Source of the DNA: LMUY01 sp964235495
GTDB taxonomy: Bacteria; Pseudomonadota; Alphaproteobacteria; Acetobacterales; Acetobacteraceae
Length of the DNA: 64,000 nt
Assembly: GCA_964235495.1 (NCBI GenBank)
Contig: CAXSAX010000017.1
Span: forward strand, 15,960-79,959
Direction: 5' to 3'
Made by a program: the position numbers and the translations under genes. The notes beneath the pieces are model-generated. The model had not been told where the DNA came from. It did not search any database and worked only from the letters and a program-made list of their open reading frames with translations. This document shows positions 1-7,617 of the stretch, piece after piece. Position 1 is the first letter of the stretch. The number at the start of each line of letters is the position of its first letter.

Positions 1-102
1 CCTCTGCTGATCGCTCAAGCCGTCAGCGAGCAGGCGCTTCTGATGACCGAAGACCAGGCCGTGCTACGCTATCCCGTCCAGGTGCTGCGCTGCGACGGGT
101 GA
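1..102 (+). CDS. C-terminal fragment of a VapC-like PIN-domain toxin (cut by window edge)
   Basis: Reading frame 1 is open from the window edge to a TGA at 100-102 and encodes 33 residues. The segments LLIAQAVSEQ, LLMTEDQAVL and RYPVQVLRC fit the end of PIN-domain ribonucleases of type II toxin-antitoxin systems, where a D-x-L-L-I-A-Q-A helix is followed by a TxD strand. The final acidic position of the fold would be the D in TEDQ. The antitoxin and the rest of the toxin lie to the left of the window. The family call rests on a short C-terminal segment only. Confidence 0.55.
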   Translation, partial: PLLIAQAVSEQALLMTEDQAVLRYPVQVLRCDG

Positions 103-167
103 CTGGCCCGGTGGATTTGGCGGCGTCGCCTTCCCTGGCTTCCGCACGCCCCCTATAACCCCGTCGC

Positions 168-1139
168 ATGATCCTGGTCACCGGCGGCGCCGGCTTCATC
201 GGCTCCAACCTGAACGCAGCGCTGGCGGAGGCCGGGCACGAGGTCGTGGTGGCGGACTGGCTCGGCTCCGGCGGCAAGTGGCGCAACCTGCGGCGCCCGC
301 CGGCCCGGCTGCTGCCGCCGGAGGAGCTGGATGCCTTTCTCGCCGCCGACCCGCCGCTCGACATGGTGTTCCACCTCGGCGCGATCAGCGACACCTCGGC
401 CACCGACGGGGACCTGGCGTGGCGGACCAACGTGGCGCTGTCGGCCCGGCTGTGGGAGTGGTGCGCGGCGCGCCGGGTGCGGCTGGCCTATGCCTCGTCG
501 GCGGCGACCTACGGCAAGGGCGATGCCGGGTTCGAGGACGACCTCGACGCGCTGGAGGGCTTGCGGCCGACCACGCTATACGGGTGGAGCAAGCACGCCT
601 TCGACCTGCGGGTGGCGCACGCGGTGCGGACGGGGGCGCGGCGGCCGCCGCAGTGGGCGGGGCTCAAGTTCTTCAACGTCTATGGGCCGAACGAGTATCA
701 CAAGGGCGGCATGGTCTCGGTGGTGAAGGTCAAGCACGACGACGTGCTGGCGGGGCACGCGCCCAAGCTGTTCCGCTCGCTGCGGCCGGGCATGGCGGAC
801 GGGCAGCAGATGCGGGACTTCGTCTGGGTGGGGGATGCGGTGGCCGTCATGCTGTGGCTGCTGGCGCGCCCGGAGGTGAGCGGGCTGTTCAACGTCGGCA
901 CCGGCAACGCGCGGTCCTACCAGCACCTCGCGGAGGCGGTGTGCCGCGCCTGCGACGTGACGGAGCGGGCGGAGTACATCGACATGCCGCCGGGTCTGCG
1001 CGCCGGCTACCAGTCCTTCACCCAGGCCACCACGGGGCGGCTGCGCGCCGCCGGTTACGACGCGCCGTTCACCGTCATGGAGGAAGGCGTGCGCCGCTAC
1101 ATCACGGACTACCTGGCCACGCCGGACCCCTACCTATGA
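168..1139 (+). CDS. rfaD: ADP-L-glycero-D-manno-heptose 6-epimerase
   Basis: This short-chain dehydrogenase/reductase-fold enzyme (323 aa, usual length) epimerises ADP-D-glycero-D-manno-heptose to the L-glycero form, the donor for inner-core LPS heptose. The NADP-binding motif GGAGFIG is at residues 6-12 and the catalytic Tyr-x-x-x-Lys is Y138/K142 in LYGWSKHAFD. FFNVYGPNEYHKG and MRDFVWVGD are typical RfaD segments. The ATG at 168 places the Rossmann strand right at the N terminus, as expected. The stop overlaps lgt by 4 bases (ATGA). gmhA, an earlier step of the same pathway, lies 12 kb away at 12749-13324. Confidence 0.93.
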   Translation: MILVTGGAGFIGSNLNAALAEAGHEVVVADWLGSGGKWRNLRRPPARLLPPEELDAFLAADPPLDMVFHLGAISDTSATDGDLAWRTNVALSARLWEWCAARRVRLAYASSAATYGKGDAGFEDDLDALEGLRPTTLYGWSKHAFDLRVAHAVRTGARRPPQWAGLKFFNVYGPNEYHKGGMVSVVKVKHDDVLAGHAPKLFRSLRPGMADGQQMRDFVWVGDAVAVMLWLLARPEVSGLFNVGTGNARSYQHLAEAVCRACDVTERAEYIDMPPGLRAGYQSFTQATTGRLRAAGYDAPFTVMEEGVRRYITDYLATPDPYL

Positions 1140-1948
1140 TCCCCGTGCTGATGTTCCCCGGCTTCGACCCGACGCTGGTGCAGATCGGGCCGTTCGCCAT
1201 CCGCTGGTACGCGCTGGCCTACATCGGCAGCCTGCTGCTGGGCTGGCGCGTCATGCGGCGGCTGGTGCTGCGCACCCCGGCGGTGGCGACGCAGCTGCAA
1301 ACCGACGATTTCCTCACCTGGGCCACGCTCGGCGTCGTGCTGGGCGGGCGGTTCGGCTATGTGCTGTTCTACCAGCCGGGCCGCTTCCTGGAGAACCCGG
1401 CGTCCATCCTCGCGGTGTGGCAGGGCGGCATGAGCTTCCACGGCGGCGTGCTGGGCGTGGTGGTGGCGCTGATCGTGTTCTGTGCCCGCCAGCGCATCCC
1501 GCTGCTGGGCTTCGCCGACCGGCTGGCCGTGGTGGTGCCAATCGGGCTGGGGTTCGGACGGATCGCCAACTTCATCAACGGCGAGCTTTGGGGCCGCCCG
1601 GCGCCGGACTGGCTGCCCTGGGCGATGATCTTCCCCAACGCCGGGCCGGAGCCGCGGCATCCGAGCCAGCTCTACGAGTCGCTGCTGGAAGGGCTGCTGC
1701 TGTTCGTCGTGCTCTGGGTGCTAGCGCGGCGGGAGGCCATCCGGGCGCGCTTCGGCACGCTGACGGGGGTGTTCCTGGTCGGCTACGCCATCGCCCGCAG
1801 CACGGGCGAGCTGTTCCGCGAGCCGGATTCGTTCAAGGGCTACTTCTTCGACGGCACCACCATGGGGCAGCTGCTGTCGCTGCCCATGCTGATCGCGGGC
1901 CTGGGGCTGATCGGCTACGCCCGCTCGCGCCGGGTGCTGGTGGCCTAG
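1136..1948 (+). CDS. lgt: Prolipoprotein diacylglyceryl transferase
   Basis: Lgt transfers diacylglycerol from phosphatidylglycerol to the lipobox cysteine of prolipoproteins in the inner membrane. The 270-residue protein has about seven hydrophobic segments. It carries FHGGVLG with the conserved His, the Lgt signature GRIANFINGELWGR and HPSQLYE. The ATG at 1136 sits in an ATGA overlap with the rfaD stop, suggesting translational coupling. The TAG at 1946-1948 is followed with no gap by the GTG of the next gene in the same frame. Candidate substrates in this window include the lipoprotein at 3700-4623. Confidence 0.95.
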   Translation: MIPVLMFPGFDPTLVQIGPFAIRWYALAYIGSLLLGWRVMRRLVLRTPAVATQLQTDDFLTWATLGVVLGGRFGYVLFYQPGRFLENPASILAVWQGGMSFHGGVLGVVVALIVFCARQRIPLLGFADRLAVVVPIGLGFGRIANFINGELWGRPAPDWLPWAMIFPNAGPEPRHPSQLYESLLEGLLLFVVLWVLARREAIRARFGTLTGVFLVGYAIARSTGELFREPDSFKGYFFDGTTMGQLLSLPMLIAGLGLIGYARSRRVLVA

Positions 1949-2905
1949 GTGGAGCGGCTGGACGCGTTCATGGCGCGGGCTAACGGGCAGTACTACGCCA
2001 CCCACGACCCGTTCGCCGACTTCACCACAGCGCCCGAGATCAGCCAGGCGTTCGGCGAGGTGCTGGGGGCGTGGGCGGCGGTGACCTGGGAGGGGATGGG
2101 GCGGCCGGAGCGGGTGGTGCTGGCCGAGGCCGGCCCCGGCCGCGGCACGCTGATGGCGGACGCGCTGCGCGGGGTGGCGCGGGTGGCGCCGGCGTTCCGG
2201 GCGGCGCTGCGGGTGCATTTGGTCGAGACCTCGCCGCGGCTGCGGGCGATGCAGGCGGCGGCGGTGCCGGACGCCGTGTGGCACGACCGGGTGGAGCAGC
2301 TGCCGGGGGGGCCGCTGATCCTGCTGGCCAACGAGTTCCTGGACGCGCTGCCGGTGCGGCAGCTCGTGCGGCGCGGCAAGGGGTGGGCGGAGCGGTACGT
2401 GGCGCAGGGCGCGTGGGTGGAATGCCCCTTCCCGCAGGAAGCGGGAGAAGGCAGCGAGGGAGACATCCGGGAGGTGCGTGATCCTGCCCTCGCCATCCAC
2501 ATCGGCGAACGCCTGCGCGCGTCGGCGGGGGTCGCGCTGTTCCTCGATTACGGCCCGCTCGCCAGCGGACCCGGCGACAGCCTGCAAGCCCTGCGCGACG
2601 GCAAGCCCGCGGAGCCGCTGGCCGACCCGGGCGAGGCCGACCTCACCGCGCACGTGGACTTCGCCGCCTTTGCGCGCGACGCCGGCGTGCCCGCCTACGG
2701 CCCGCTGCCGCAGGGCAAGTTCCTCACCCGGCTCGGCCTGTTCGCCCGCATCCACCGGCTGGCGCAGACGCTGCCCTGGCGGGAGGCCGCGCGCATGACG
2801 GAAGCCGGCCGCCGGCTGGCGGAGCCGGACCGCATGGGGGCGCTGTTCAAGGCGCTGGCGCTCACCTCGCCCGGCCTGGCCACGCCCGCCGGGTTCGAGG
2901 CATGA
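1949..2905 (+). CDS. MidA/NDUFAF7-family class I SAM-dependent methyltransferase
   Basis: This protein belongs to the SAM-dependent methyltransferases whose mitochondrial relative, NDUFAF7/MidA, dimethylates an arginine of complex I subunit NDUFS2. It has DFTTAPEISQAFGE near the N terminus, the SAM-binding segment LAEAGPGRGTLMADAL, and LLANEFLDALPV, all hallmarks of the family. The GTG at 1949 is the first codon after the lgt stop, and that stop is in the same frame, so no upstream extension is possible. The protein (318 aa) is therefore about 20 residues shorter at the N terminus than many relatives. It overlaps pgeF by 4 bases. The bacterial substrate is unknown. Confidence 0.85.
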   Translation: MERLDAFMARANGQYYATHDPFADFTTAPEISQAFGEVLGAWAAVTWEGMGRPERVVLAEAGPGRGTLMADALRGVARVAPAFRAALRVHLVETSPRLRAMQAAAVPDAVWHDRVEQLPGGPLILLANEFLDALPVRQLVRRGKGWAERYVAQGAWVECPFPQEAGEGSEGDIREVRDPALAIHIGERLRASAGVALFLDYGPLASGPGDSLQALRDGKPAEPLADPGEADLTAHVDFAAFARDAGVPAYGPLPQGKFLTRLGLFARIHRLAQTLPWREAARMTEAGRRLAEPDRMGALFKALALTSPGLATPAGFEA

Positions 2906-3651
2906 CGCCGCACCTGCGCGGCGCGCTGCCCGCCCCGCACGGCTTCTTCACCCGCGAGGGCGGCGTGTCCACCGGGCCGTTCGCCAGCCTGAACTGCAGC
3001 CTGTCCGGCGCGGACGACCCGGCCGCCGTGGCGGAGAACCGCCGCCGGGTCGCCGCGGCCATCGGTGTGCAAACCCTGGTGGGCTGCACCCAGGTGCACG
3101 GGGCGGCGGTGGCGGTGGTGGACGCGCCGTGGCCGCCCGGCGCCGGCCCGCGGGCGGACGCGATGGTGACCCGGCGGCCCGGCCTCGGCCTCGGCATCAT
3201 CACCGCCGATTGCGCGCCCGTGCTGTTCGCCGCCCCCGGCGTGGTGGGGGCGGCGCATGCCGGGTGGCGCGGCGCGCTGGCCGGGGTGCTGGAGGCGGTG
3301 GTGGCGGCCATGGGCGGGCAGGACGTGCAGGCCGCGGTCGGCCCCTGCATCGGGCCGGCTTCCTACGAAGTCGGCGCGGATTTGCGGGACGCGGTGCTGG
3401 CGCGGGAGGCGGCCGATGCGCGGTTCTTTGCCGGCGGGCGGCCCGGCCACTGGCTGTTCGACCTGCCGGGCTACTGCGCCGCCCGGCTGCGCGCCGCCGG
3501 GGTCTCGGTGACTGTTCTGGGGCATGACACGCTGCCGGACGAGCAGCGCTTCTTCAGCCACCGCCGCCGCACGCTTGCCGGGGGCGGCCCGATCGGCCAT
3601 CAGGTCGCGGTGATCGCATGCCCTACATCCCCATCTTCGTCCTGCTGCTGA
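2902..3651 (+). CDS. pgeF: PgeF/YfiH-family multicopper-like protein (laccase domain)
   Basis: Members of this family have been described as purine nucleoside phosphorylase/adenosine deaminase with a zinc site, and as a peptidoglycan editing factor that excludes L-Ser-containing muropeptide precursors. The three metal-binding elements are visible: His in CTQVHG, Cys in TADCAPVLF and His in AHAGWRG. GPCIGPASYEVG and FFSHRR are also typical. The 249-residue length is normal. The start overlaps the methyltransferase stop by 4 bases, giving an rfaD-lgt-methyltransferase-pgeF unit. The last ten residues, CPTSPSSSCC, are an unusual Ser/Cys-rich tail overlapping a small out-of-frame ORF. Confidence 0.88.
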   Translation: MTPHLRGALPAPHGFFTREGGVSTGPFASLNCSLSGADDPAAVAENRRRVAAAIGVQTLVGCTQVHGAAVAVVDAPWPPGAGPRADAMVTRRPGLGLGIITADCAPVLFAAPGVVGAAHAGWRGALAGVLEAVVAAMGGQDVQAAVGPCIGPASYEVGADLRDAVLAREAADARFFAGGRPGHWLFDLPGYCAARLRAAGVSVTVLGHDTLPDEQRFFSHRRRTLAGGGPIGHQVAVIACPTSPSSSCC

Positions 3652-3689
3652 TCGTTCTCATGGTGCTGTTCGGCTGTGTGCTCAGCTAG
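3618..3689 (+). CDS. Possible 23-residue single-span membrane microprotein
   Basis: An ATG at 3618 inside the 3' end of pgeF, in another frame, opens a 24-codon ORF ending with TAG at 3687-3689. The product begins MPYIPIFVLLLIVLMVLFGC and is almost wholly hydrophobic, as a single transmembrane helix would be. It lies between pgeF and the lipoprotein gene at 3700, so it could be co-translated. No clear ribosome binding site is visible, and a chance ORF is possible; the continuous hydrophobic run is the only support. Confidence 0.35.
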   Translation: MPYIPIFVLLLIVLMVLFGCVLS

Positions 3690-3699
3690 AGGGCTGGCG

Positions 3700-4623
3700 A
3701 TGCTGGCCGCGTTGAGCCTGCTGGCCGGGTGCGGGGACCTGCCGCAGCCGTTCCTCGGGCGGCCCGGCGCCACCGCCGTGCGGCTGTCGCAGCCGCCACC
3801 GTCCCGGCTGGACATCCCGCTGCCGACCGCCTCGCTGCTGACCGACGGGGCGGCCCGCGCATGGTCCGACGCGCTGGCCGACGCGCTGGTGGCGCAGGAG
3901 CTGCCGGCGTTCGCCACCGCCTCCCCCCGCAAGACCGACTGGCGGCTGGTGCTGACGGCCGAGCTGCAGGGCGGCATGGTAGTGCCGACCTACACCGTGA
4001 CCAACCCGCAGGGCGTGCCGCAGGGCGCCAGCCAGGGCGAGCCGGTGGCGGCGCGCGCGTGGGCCGCCGGCCAGCCCGGCACGTTCAAGGCGGCGGCCGA
4101 GGCGCAGGCGCCCAAGCTCGTGTCCCTGCTGACCGGCATCGAGGCGCGGCGGCAGATGAGCGACCCGCACAGCCTGCTGAACCGCCCGCCCGTGCTGTAC
4201 CTCAAGGCCGTCACCGGGGCGCCCGGCGACGGCAACGCGGCGCTCACCCGGCTGATGACGGCGCAGCTGCCCACCCTGGGCGACGTGGTGCAGGACACCC
4301 CCAAGGGCGCCGACTTCACCGTGGCCGGCGAGGTCAAGACCGCACCCGGCGCGGGCGGGACGACGCGGGTGGAGGTGCAATGGGTGGTGACGGACGAGCA
4401 GGGGCGGGAACGCGGCCGGGTGGTGCAGCTGAACGAGGTGCCGCAGGGCTCGCTGGACCAGTTCTGGGGCGAGGTGGCGATGGTGGTGGCCAACGAGGCG
4501 GCCGGCGGGGTGCGCGACGTGGTGACCCAGGCCGTCGGGCGCGCCGACACGCTGGCCAAGGTGCCCAAGGACAAGCAGGCGGGGGACAAGCAGTCGGGGG
4601 AGAAGCAGGGGGCGGATAGATGA
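3700..4623 (+). CDS. Putative outer-membrane or periplasmic lipoprotein of unknown function
   Basis: The N terminus MLAALSLLAGCGDLPQPF is a classic lipoprotein signal with lipobox LAGC, so the mature protein should be lipidated at that Cys, possibly via Lgt at 1136. I prefer ATG 3700, preceded by AGAGGG, over an in-frame GTG at 3676. The remaining roughly 300 residues contain two similar-looking beta-rich segments (WRLVLTAELQG and ADFTVAGEVKT) and end in a charged Lys/Gln/Gly tail with repeated GDKQ/GEKQ units. No family is recognised. It is followed by prs after a 57-base gap. Confidence 0.75.
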   Translation: MLAALSLLAGCGDLPQPFLGRPGATAVRLSQPPPSRLDIPLPTASLLTDGAARAWSDALADALVAQELPAFATASPRKTDWRLVLTAELQGGMVVPTYTVTNPQGVPQGASQGEPVAARAWAAGQPGTFKAAAEAQAPKLVSLLTGIEARRQMSDPHSLLNRPPVLYLKAVTGAPGDGNAALTRLMTAQLPTLGDVVQDTPKGADFTVAGEVKTAPGAGGTTRVEVQWVVTDEQGRERGRVVQLNEVPQGSLDQFWGEVAMVVANEAAGGVRDVVTQAVGRADTLAKVPKDKQAGDKQSGEKQGADR

Positions 4624-4680
4624 CAAGATGGTGAACGGTTGCTAGAACCGCCTGCCGCCGGACCGGGACAGCCCCCACCC

Positions 4681-5613
4681 ATGAAGATCGTTGCCTGCAA
4701 CAGCAACCGGCCCCTGGCCGAGGCGGTGGCCGCGAGCCTCGGCATCCCCCTCACCCGGGCGCTGATCCGGCGCTACGCCGACATGGAGGTGTTCGTGGAA
4801 ATCCACGAGAACGTCCGCGGCGAGGACGTGTTCGTGCTGCAATCCACTTCCTACCCGGCCAACGACAACCTGATGGAGCTGCTGGTCACGCTGGACGCGC
4901 TGCGCCGGTCGAGCGCGCGCCGGGTCACGGCGGTGGTGCCGTATTTCGGCTACGCCCGGCAGGACCGCAAGACGGCGCCGCGCACCCCGATTAGCGCCAA
5001 GCTGGTGGCCAACCTCATCACCGAGGCCGGCGCCAACCGGGTGCTGACGCTCGACCTGCACGCGGCGCAGATTCAGGGCTTCTTCGACATCCCCGTGGAC
5101 AACCTCTACGCCGCGCCGCTGTTCACCGCGGACATCCAAGAGCGCTTCGCCGGGCGCACGCTGATGATCGTCTCGCCCGACGTGGGCGGCGTGCTGCGGG
5201 CGCGCAACCTGGCCTCCCGCCTCAACTGCGACCTGGCCATCATCGACAAGCGGCGGGAGCGGGCGGGCGTGTCGGAGGTGATGAATATCATCGGCGAGGT
5301 GGAGGGCTGCGACTGCATCCTGGTGGACGACATCTGCGACTCCGGCGGCACGCTGTGCAACGCCGCCACCGCGCTGATGGAGGGCGGCGCGCGCTCCGTC
5401 GGCGTGTACGTGACGCACGGGGTGCTGTCGGGCGGGGCGGTGGCGCGGATTTCCGCCTCCCCGATCGAGATGATGACCATCACGGACAGCATCGAGCCGA
5501 CGCTGGCGGTGCAGGGGGCGGCCAACCTGCGCACCTTCACCATCGCGCCGCTGCTGGCCGAGGCGATGCGCCGGATCAACGAGGAGAGCAGCGTCAGCTC
5601 GCTGTTCGATTAA
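4681..5613 (+). CDS. prs: Ribose-phosphate pyrophosphokinase
   Basis: Prs makes PRPP from ribose 5-phosphate and ATP for nucleotide, histidine and NAD synthesis. ATG 4681 gives 310 residues, the normal class I length, with MKIVACNSNRPLAEAVA at the N terminus. Recognisable elements are the ATP-binding loop region VPYFGYARQDRK, the metal-site stretch LTLDLHAAQIQGFF and the PRPP-binding loop ILVDDICDSGGTLCNAA. Upstream in-frame codons from 4639 are unlikely to be used because they would add a non-conserved extension. The gene stands between an unrelated lipoprotein gene and a GST gene 11 bases downstream. Confidence 0.95.
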   Translation: MKIVACNSNRPLAEAVAASLGIPLTRALIRRYADMEVFVEIHENVRGEDVFVLQSTSYPANDNLMELLVTLDALRRSSARRVTAVVPYFGYARQDRKTAPRTPISAKLVANLITEAGANRVLTLDLHAAQIQGFFDIPVDNLYAAPLFTADIQERFAGRTLMIVSPDVGGVLRARNLASRLNCDLAIIDKRRERAGVSEVMNIIGEVEGCDCILVDDICDSGGTLCNAATALMEGGARSVGVYVTHGVLSGGAVARISASPIEMMTITDSIEPTLAVQGAANLRTFTIAPLLAEAMRRINEESSVSSLFD

Positions 5614-5624
5614 GGGGACATGGC

Positions 5625-6242
5625 GTGAAACTGTACTACTCGCCCGGCACGTGCGCGCTGGGCATCCACGTGCTGCTGGAGGAGATCGGCCAGCCCTACG
5701 AGACGGAGCTGGTCAACGTGCGCGAGGGCATGCAGCACCAGCCGCAGTTCGTGGCGGTGAGCGCCAAGTCCAAGGTGCCGGTCTTGCGGCGCGACGACGG
5801 CAGCGTGCTGACCGAGTACGGCGCCATCGCCACCTGGCTGGCGCGCACCCACCCGGCGGCGCGGCTGATGCCGCCCGACGCCGAGGGCGAGGCGCGGACG
5901 CTGGAGGCGATGGACTACGCCGTGGCCACCGTGCACATGCAGGGCTTCACCCGCATCGCCCGCCCCGGCAACTTCGCCCCCAGCGAGGCCGACCGCGAGG
6001 CGGTGCAGGCGCGCGGGCGGGAGATCTACGCCAAGGGGATGGCGCTGCTGGCCGAGTCGCTGGGCGGCCGGGACTGGGTCGCGGGCGACTACTCGGTGGC
6101 GGATTCGGCGCTGTTCTATCTCTGCAACTGGGCGCCGCGCTCCGGCACGGAGCTGCCCGGCCCGCTCCAGGCGCATTTCGCCCGCATGAAGGCCCGCCCC
6201 GCGGTGCACCGCGCGCTGGTGGCCGAAGGGCTGGCTTCCTGA
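5625..6242 (+). CDS. Glutathione S-transferase family protein
   Basis: The 205-residue product starts MKLYYSPGTCALGIHVLLEE, the thioredoxin-fold N domain of beta-class bacterial GSTs. It continues with the cis-Pro loop KSKVPVLRRDDGSVLTEYGA, where V-P is the conserved turn and glutathione contacts lie around TEYGA. The all-alpha C domain has the N-cap-like DYSVADSALFYL. The start is GTG at 5625, preceded by AAGGGGACA just after the prs stop; the ATG at 5620 is out of frame. Glutathione conjugation or reduction is the general role; the substrate cannot be told from sequence. Confidence 0.87.
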   Translation: MKLYYSPGTCALGIHVLLEEIGQPYETELVNVREGMQHQPQFVAVSAKSKVPVLRRDDGSVLTEYGAIATWLARTHPAARLMPPDAEGEARTLEAMDYAVATVHMQGFTRIARPGNFAPSEADREAVQARGREIYAKGMALLAESLGGRDWVAGDYSVADSALFYLCNWAPRSGTELPGPLQAHFARMKARPAVHRALVAEGLAS

Positions 6243-6826
6243 GCACGCTGCCGGCCCGCGCCTTCTGGTTCCTGCGCCACGGCGAGACCGACTGGAACGC
6301 CGCCGGGCGCAGCCAGGGCCGCACCGACGTGCCGCTCAACGCCACCGGACGGGCGCAGGCGGAGGCGGCGGCGCAGGTATTGTACGGCCGCGGCATCTCC
6401 AGCATCGTCAGCTCGCCGCTGTCGCGCGCGATGGACACCGCCCAAGCGGTGGCGGCCGTGCTGGGTCTGCCGGTGACGGCGGGGGTGGACTTGCAGGAAG
6501 CCTCGTTCGGCATCCGGGAAGGCACCCCGATGGGCGGGGCGTGGTTCGACGGCTGGATCGCCGGCACGTCCACGCCCGAGGGCGCCGAGAGCTTCGCCGC
6601 CCTGCGCACCCGGGCCGCGGCCGGCCTGCGCGCGGCGCTGGCCTGCACGGCGCCCGTGCTGGTGGTGGCGCATGGCGGGCTGTTTCGCGCGCTGCGGGCG
6701 GAGATGGGGCTGGAGTTCACCGCTCGCACGCCGAACGCCACGCCGTTTTTCTGCGATCCCGGCCCGCCTTGGACGCTGCGGCCGGTGGTGGTGCCGGGGC
6801 AGCTGGCCGCTCCGCCGACGATCTAG
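6239..6826 (+). CDS. Histidine phosphatase (phosphoglycerate mutase-like) family protein
   Basis: The 195-residue protein has the family's catalytic signature FLRHGETDWN with the phospho-accepting His, SSPLSRAMDTA, and the second catalytic His in VVAHGGLFRAL. These enzymes dephosphorylate small phosphoesters or act as phosphoglycerate mutases; the substrate is unknown. No ATG, GTG or TTG occurs in frame near the conserved N terminus. The only sensible start is CTG 6239, which overlaps the GST stop as CTGA, in the same geometry as the ATGA couplings nearby. A frameshift or a sequencing error is the alternative. It is the last gene before hairpin element copy 1. Confidence 0.8.
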   Translation: MSTLPARAFWFLRHGETDWNAAGRSQGRTDVPLNATGRAQAEAAAQVLYGRGISSIVSSPLSRAMDTAQAVAAVLGLPVTAGVDLQEASFGIREGTPMGGAWFDGWIAGTSTPEGAESFAALRTRAAAGLRAALACTAPVLVVAHGGLFRALRAEMGLEFTARTPNATPFFCDPGPPWTLRPVVVPGQLAAPPTI

Positions 6827-6837
6827 GTTCAGCACGC

Positions 6838-6953
6838 AAGGTCGGGGCTTTGCCCCGAACCCCACCAGAGGACGAAGTCCTCTGGACACCTGGCTCTAGT
6901 ACCAGGGGTCAAGGGAACCTCGTCCCCTTGCGGGTGCAGGGCAGAGCCCTGCT
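6838..6953. repeat. Serial-hairpin intergenic element, copy 1
   Basis: A series of short perfect or near-perfect inverted repeats runs between the convergent histidine phosphatase and metW genes. They are CGGGGC-TTT-GCCCCG, CCAGAGGAC-GAA-GTCCTCTGG, CCTGG...CCAGG, CAAGGGAAC...GTCCCCTTG and GCAGGGC-AGA-GCCCTGC. The same framework recurs at 11743, 39535 and 61071, with loops and a middle segment that vary. It would form consecutive RNA stem-loops on either strand, fitting a bidirectional terminator or transcript-end stabiliser. No coding capacity is evident. Confidence 0.85.
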
Positions 6954-6954
6954 G

Positions 6955-7617
6955 CTAGGCCGCCCGCCGCAGCAGGAACAGCGCCTGCTCGCCGAACAGA
7001 TTGGCCAGCTGCGGGAAGCGCCGCCACGGCGAGCGGCGGCCCGCCTCGTCCACCGCCAGCCAGCGCTCCACCGCATAGCCTTCCTGCGCGCATAGCTCGA
7101 AGAAGTCCCGCACGGTGCAGGGGTGGATGTTGGGCGTCTCGTGCCAGGGGCGGTCCCAGGTCTTGGTCATCGGCATCCGCCCGGACAGCAGCAGCTGCCA
7201 GCGCACCAGCCAGTGGCCGAAATTGGGGAAGCTGACCAGCGCGCGGGTGCCGATCCTGAGCATCTGGCGCAGCACCTCGCGCGGGCGCTCCACCGCCTGC
7301 AGTGTGCGGGACAGCACCACGTAGTCGAACGCGCCGTCCGGGTAGTGCTCCAGGTCGCTGTCCGCGTCGCCGTGCATCACCGGCAGGCCGTGCGCCACCG
7401 CGTGCGTCACGGCCGCCATGTCCAGCTCGATGCCGCGCGCGTCGCAGCCGCGGGTGCGGAACAGGTGGTCGATCAGGCTGCCGTCGCCGCTGCCGATGTC
7501 CAGCACGCGGCTGCCGGGGACGATCATCTCGCTCATCAGCCGCAGGTCGAGCCGCATGTTCTTGGCGACGAACTGGACGGGAGGCTTCACGCCCGCCGCC
7601 TCACGAGAGGCCCGCAT
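6955..7617 (-). CDS. metW: MetW-family methyltransferase-like protein of methionine biosynthesis
   Basis: MetW proteins have a class I methyltransferase fold and accompany MetX homoserine acyltransferases; MetW is thought to support or modulate methionine synthesis. The 220-residue product has the SAM-binding motif VLDIGSGDGSLIDHL and the family segments ARGIELDMAAV, DYVVLSRTLQAV, FPNFGHWLVRW and TWDRPWHETPNIH. It overlaps the 3' end of metX by 17 bases on the same strand, the usual metXW arrangement. The stop TAG at 6955-6957 abuts hairpin element copy 1, which may terminate the transcript. Confidence 0.93.
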   Translation of the reverse strand: MRASREAAGVKPPVQFVAKNMRLDLRLMSEMIVPGSRVLDIGSGDGSLIDHLFRTRGCDARGIELDMAAVTHAVAHGLPVMHGDADSDLEHYPDGAFDYVVLSRTLQAVERPREVLRQMLRIGTRALVSFPNFGHWLVRWQLLLSGRMPMTKTWDRPWHETPNIHPCTVRDFFELCAQEGYAVERWLAVDEAGRRSPWRRFPQLANLFGEQALFLLRRAA

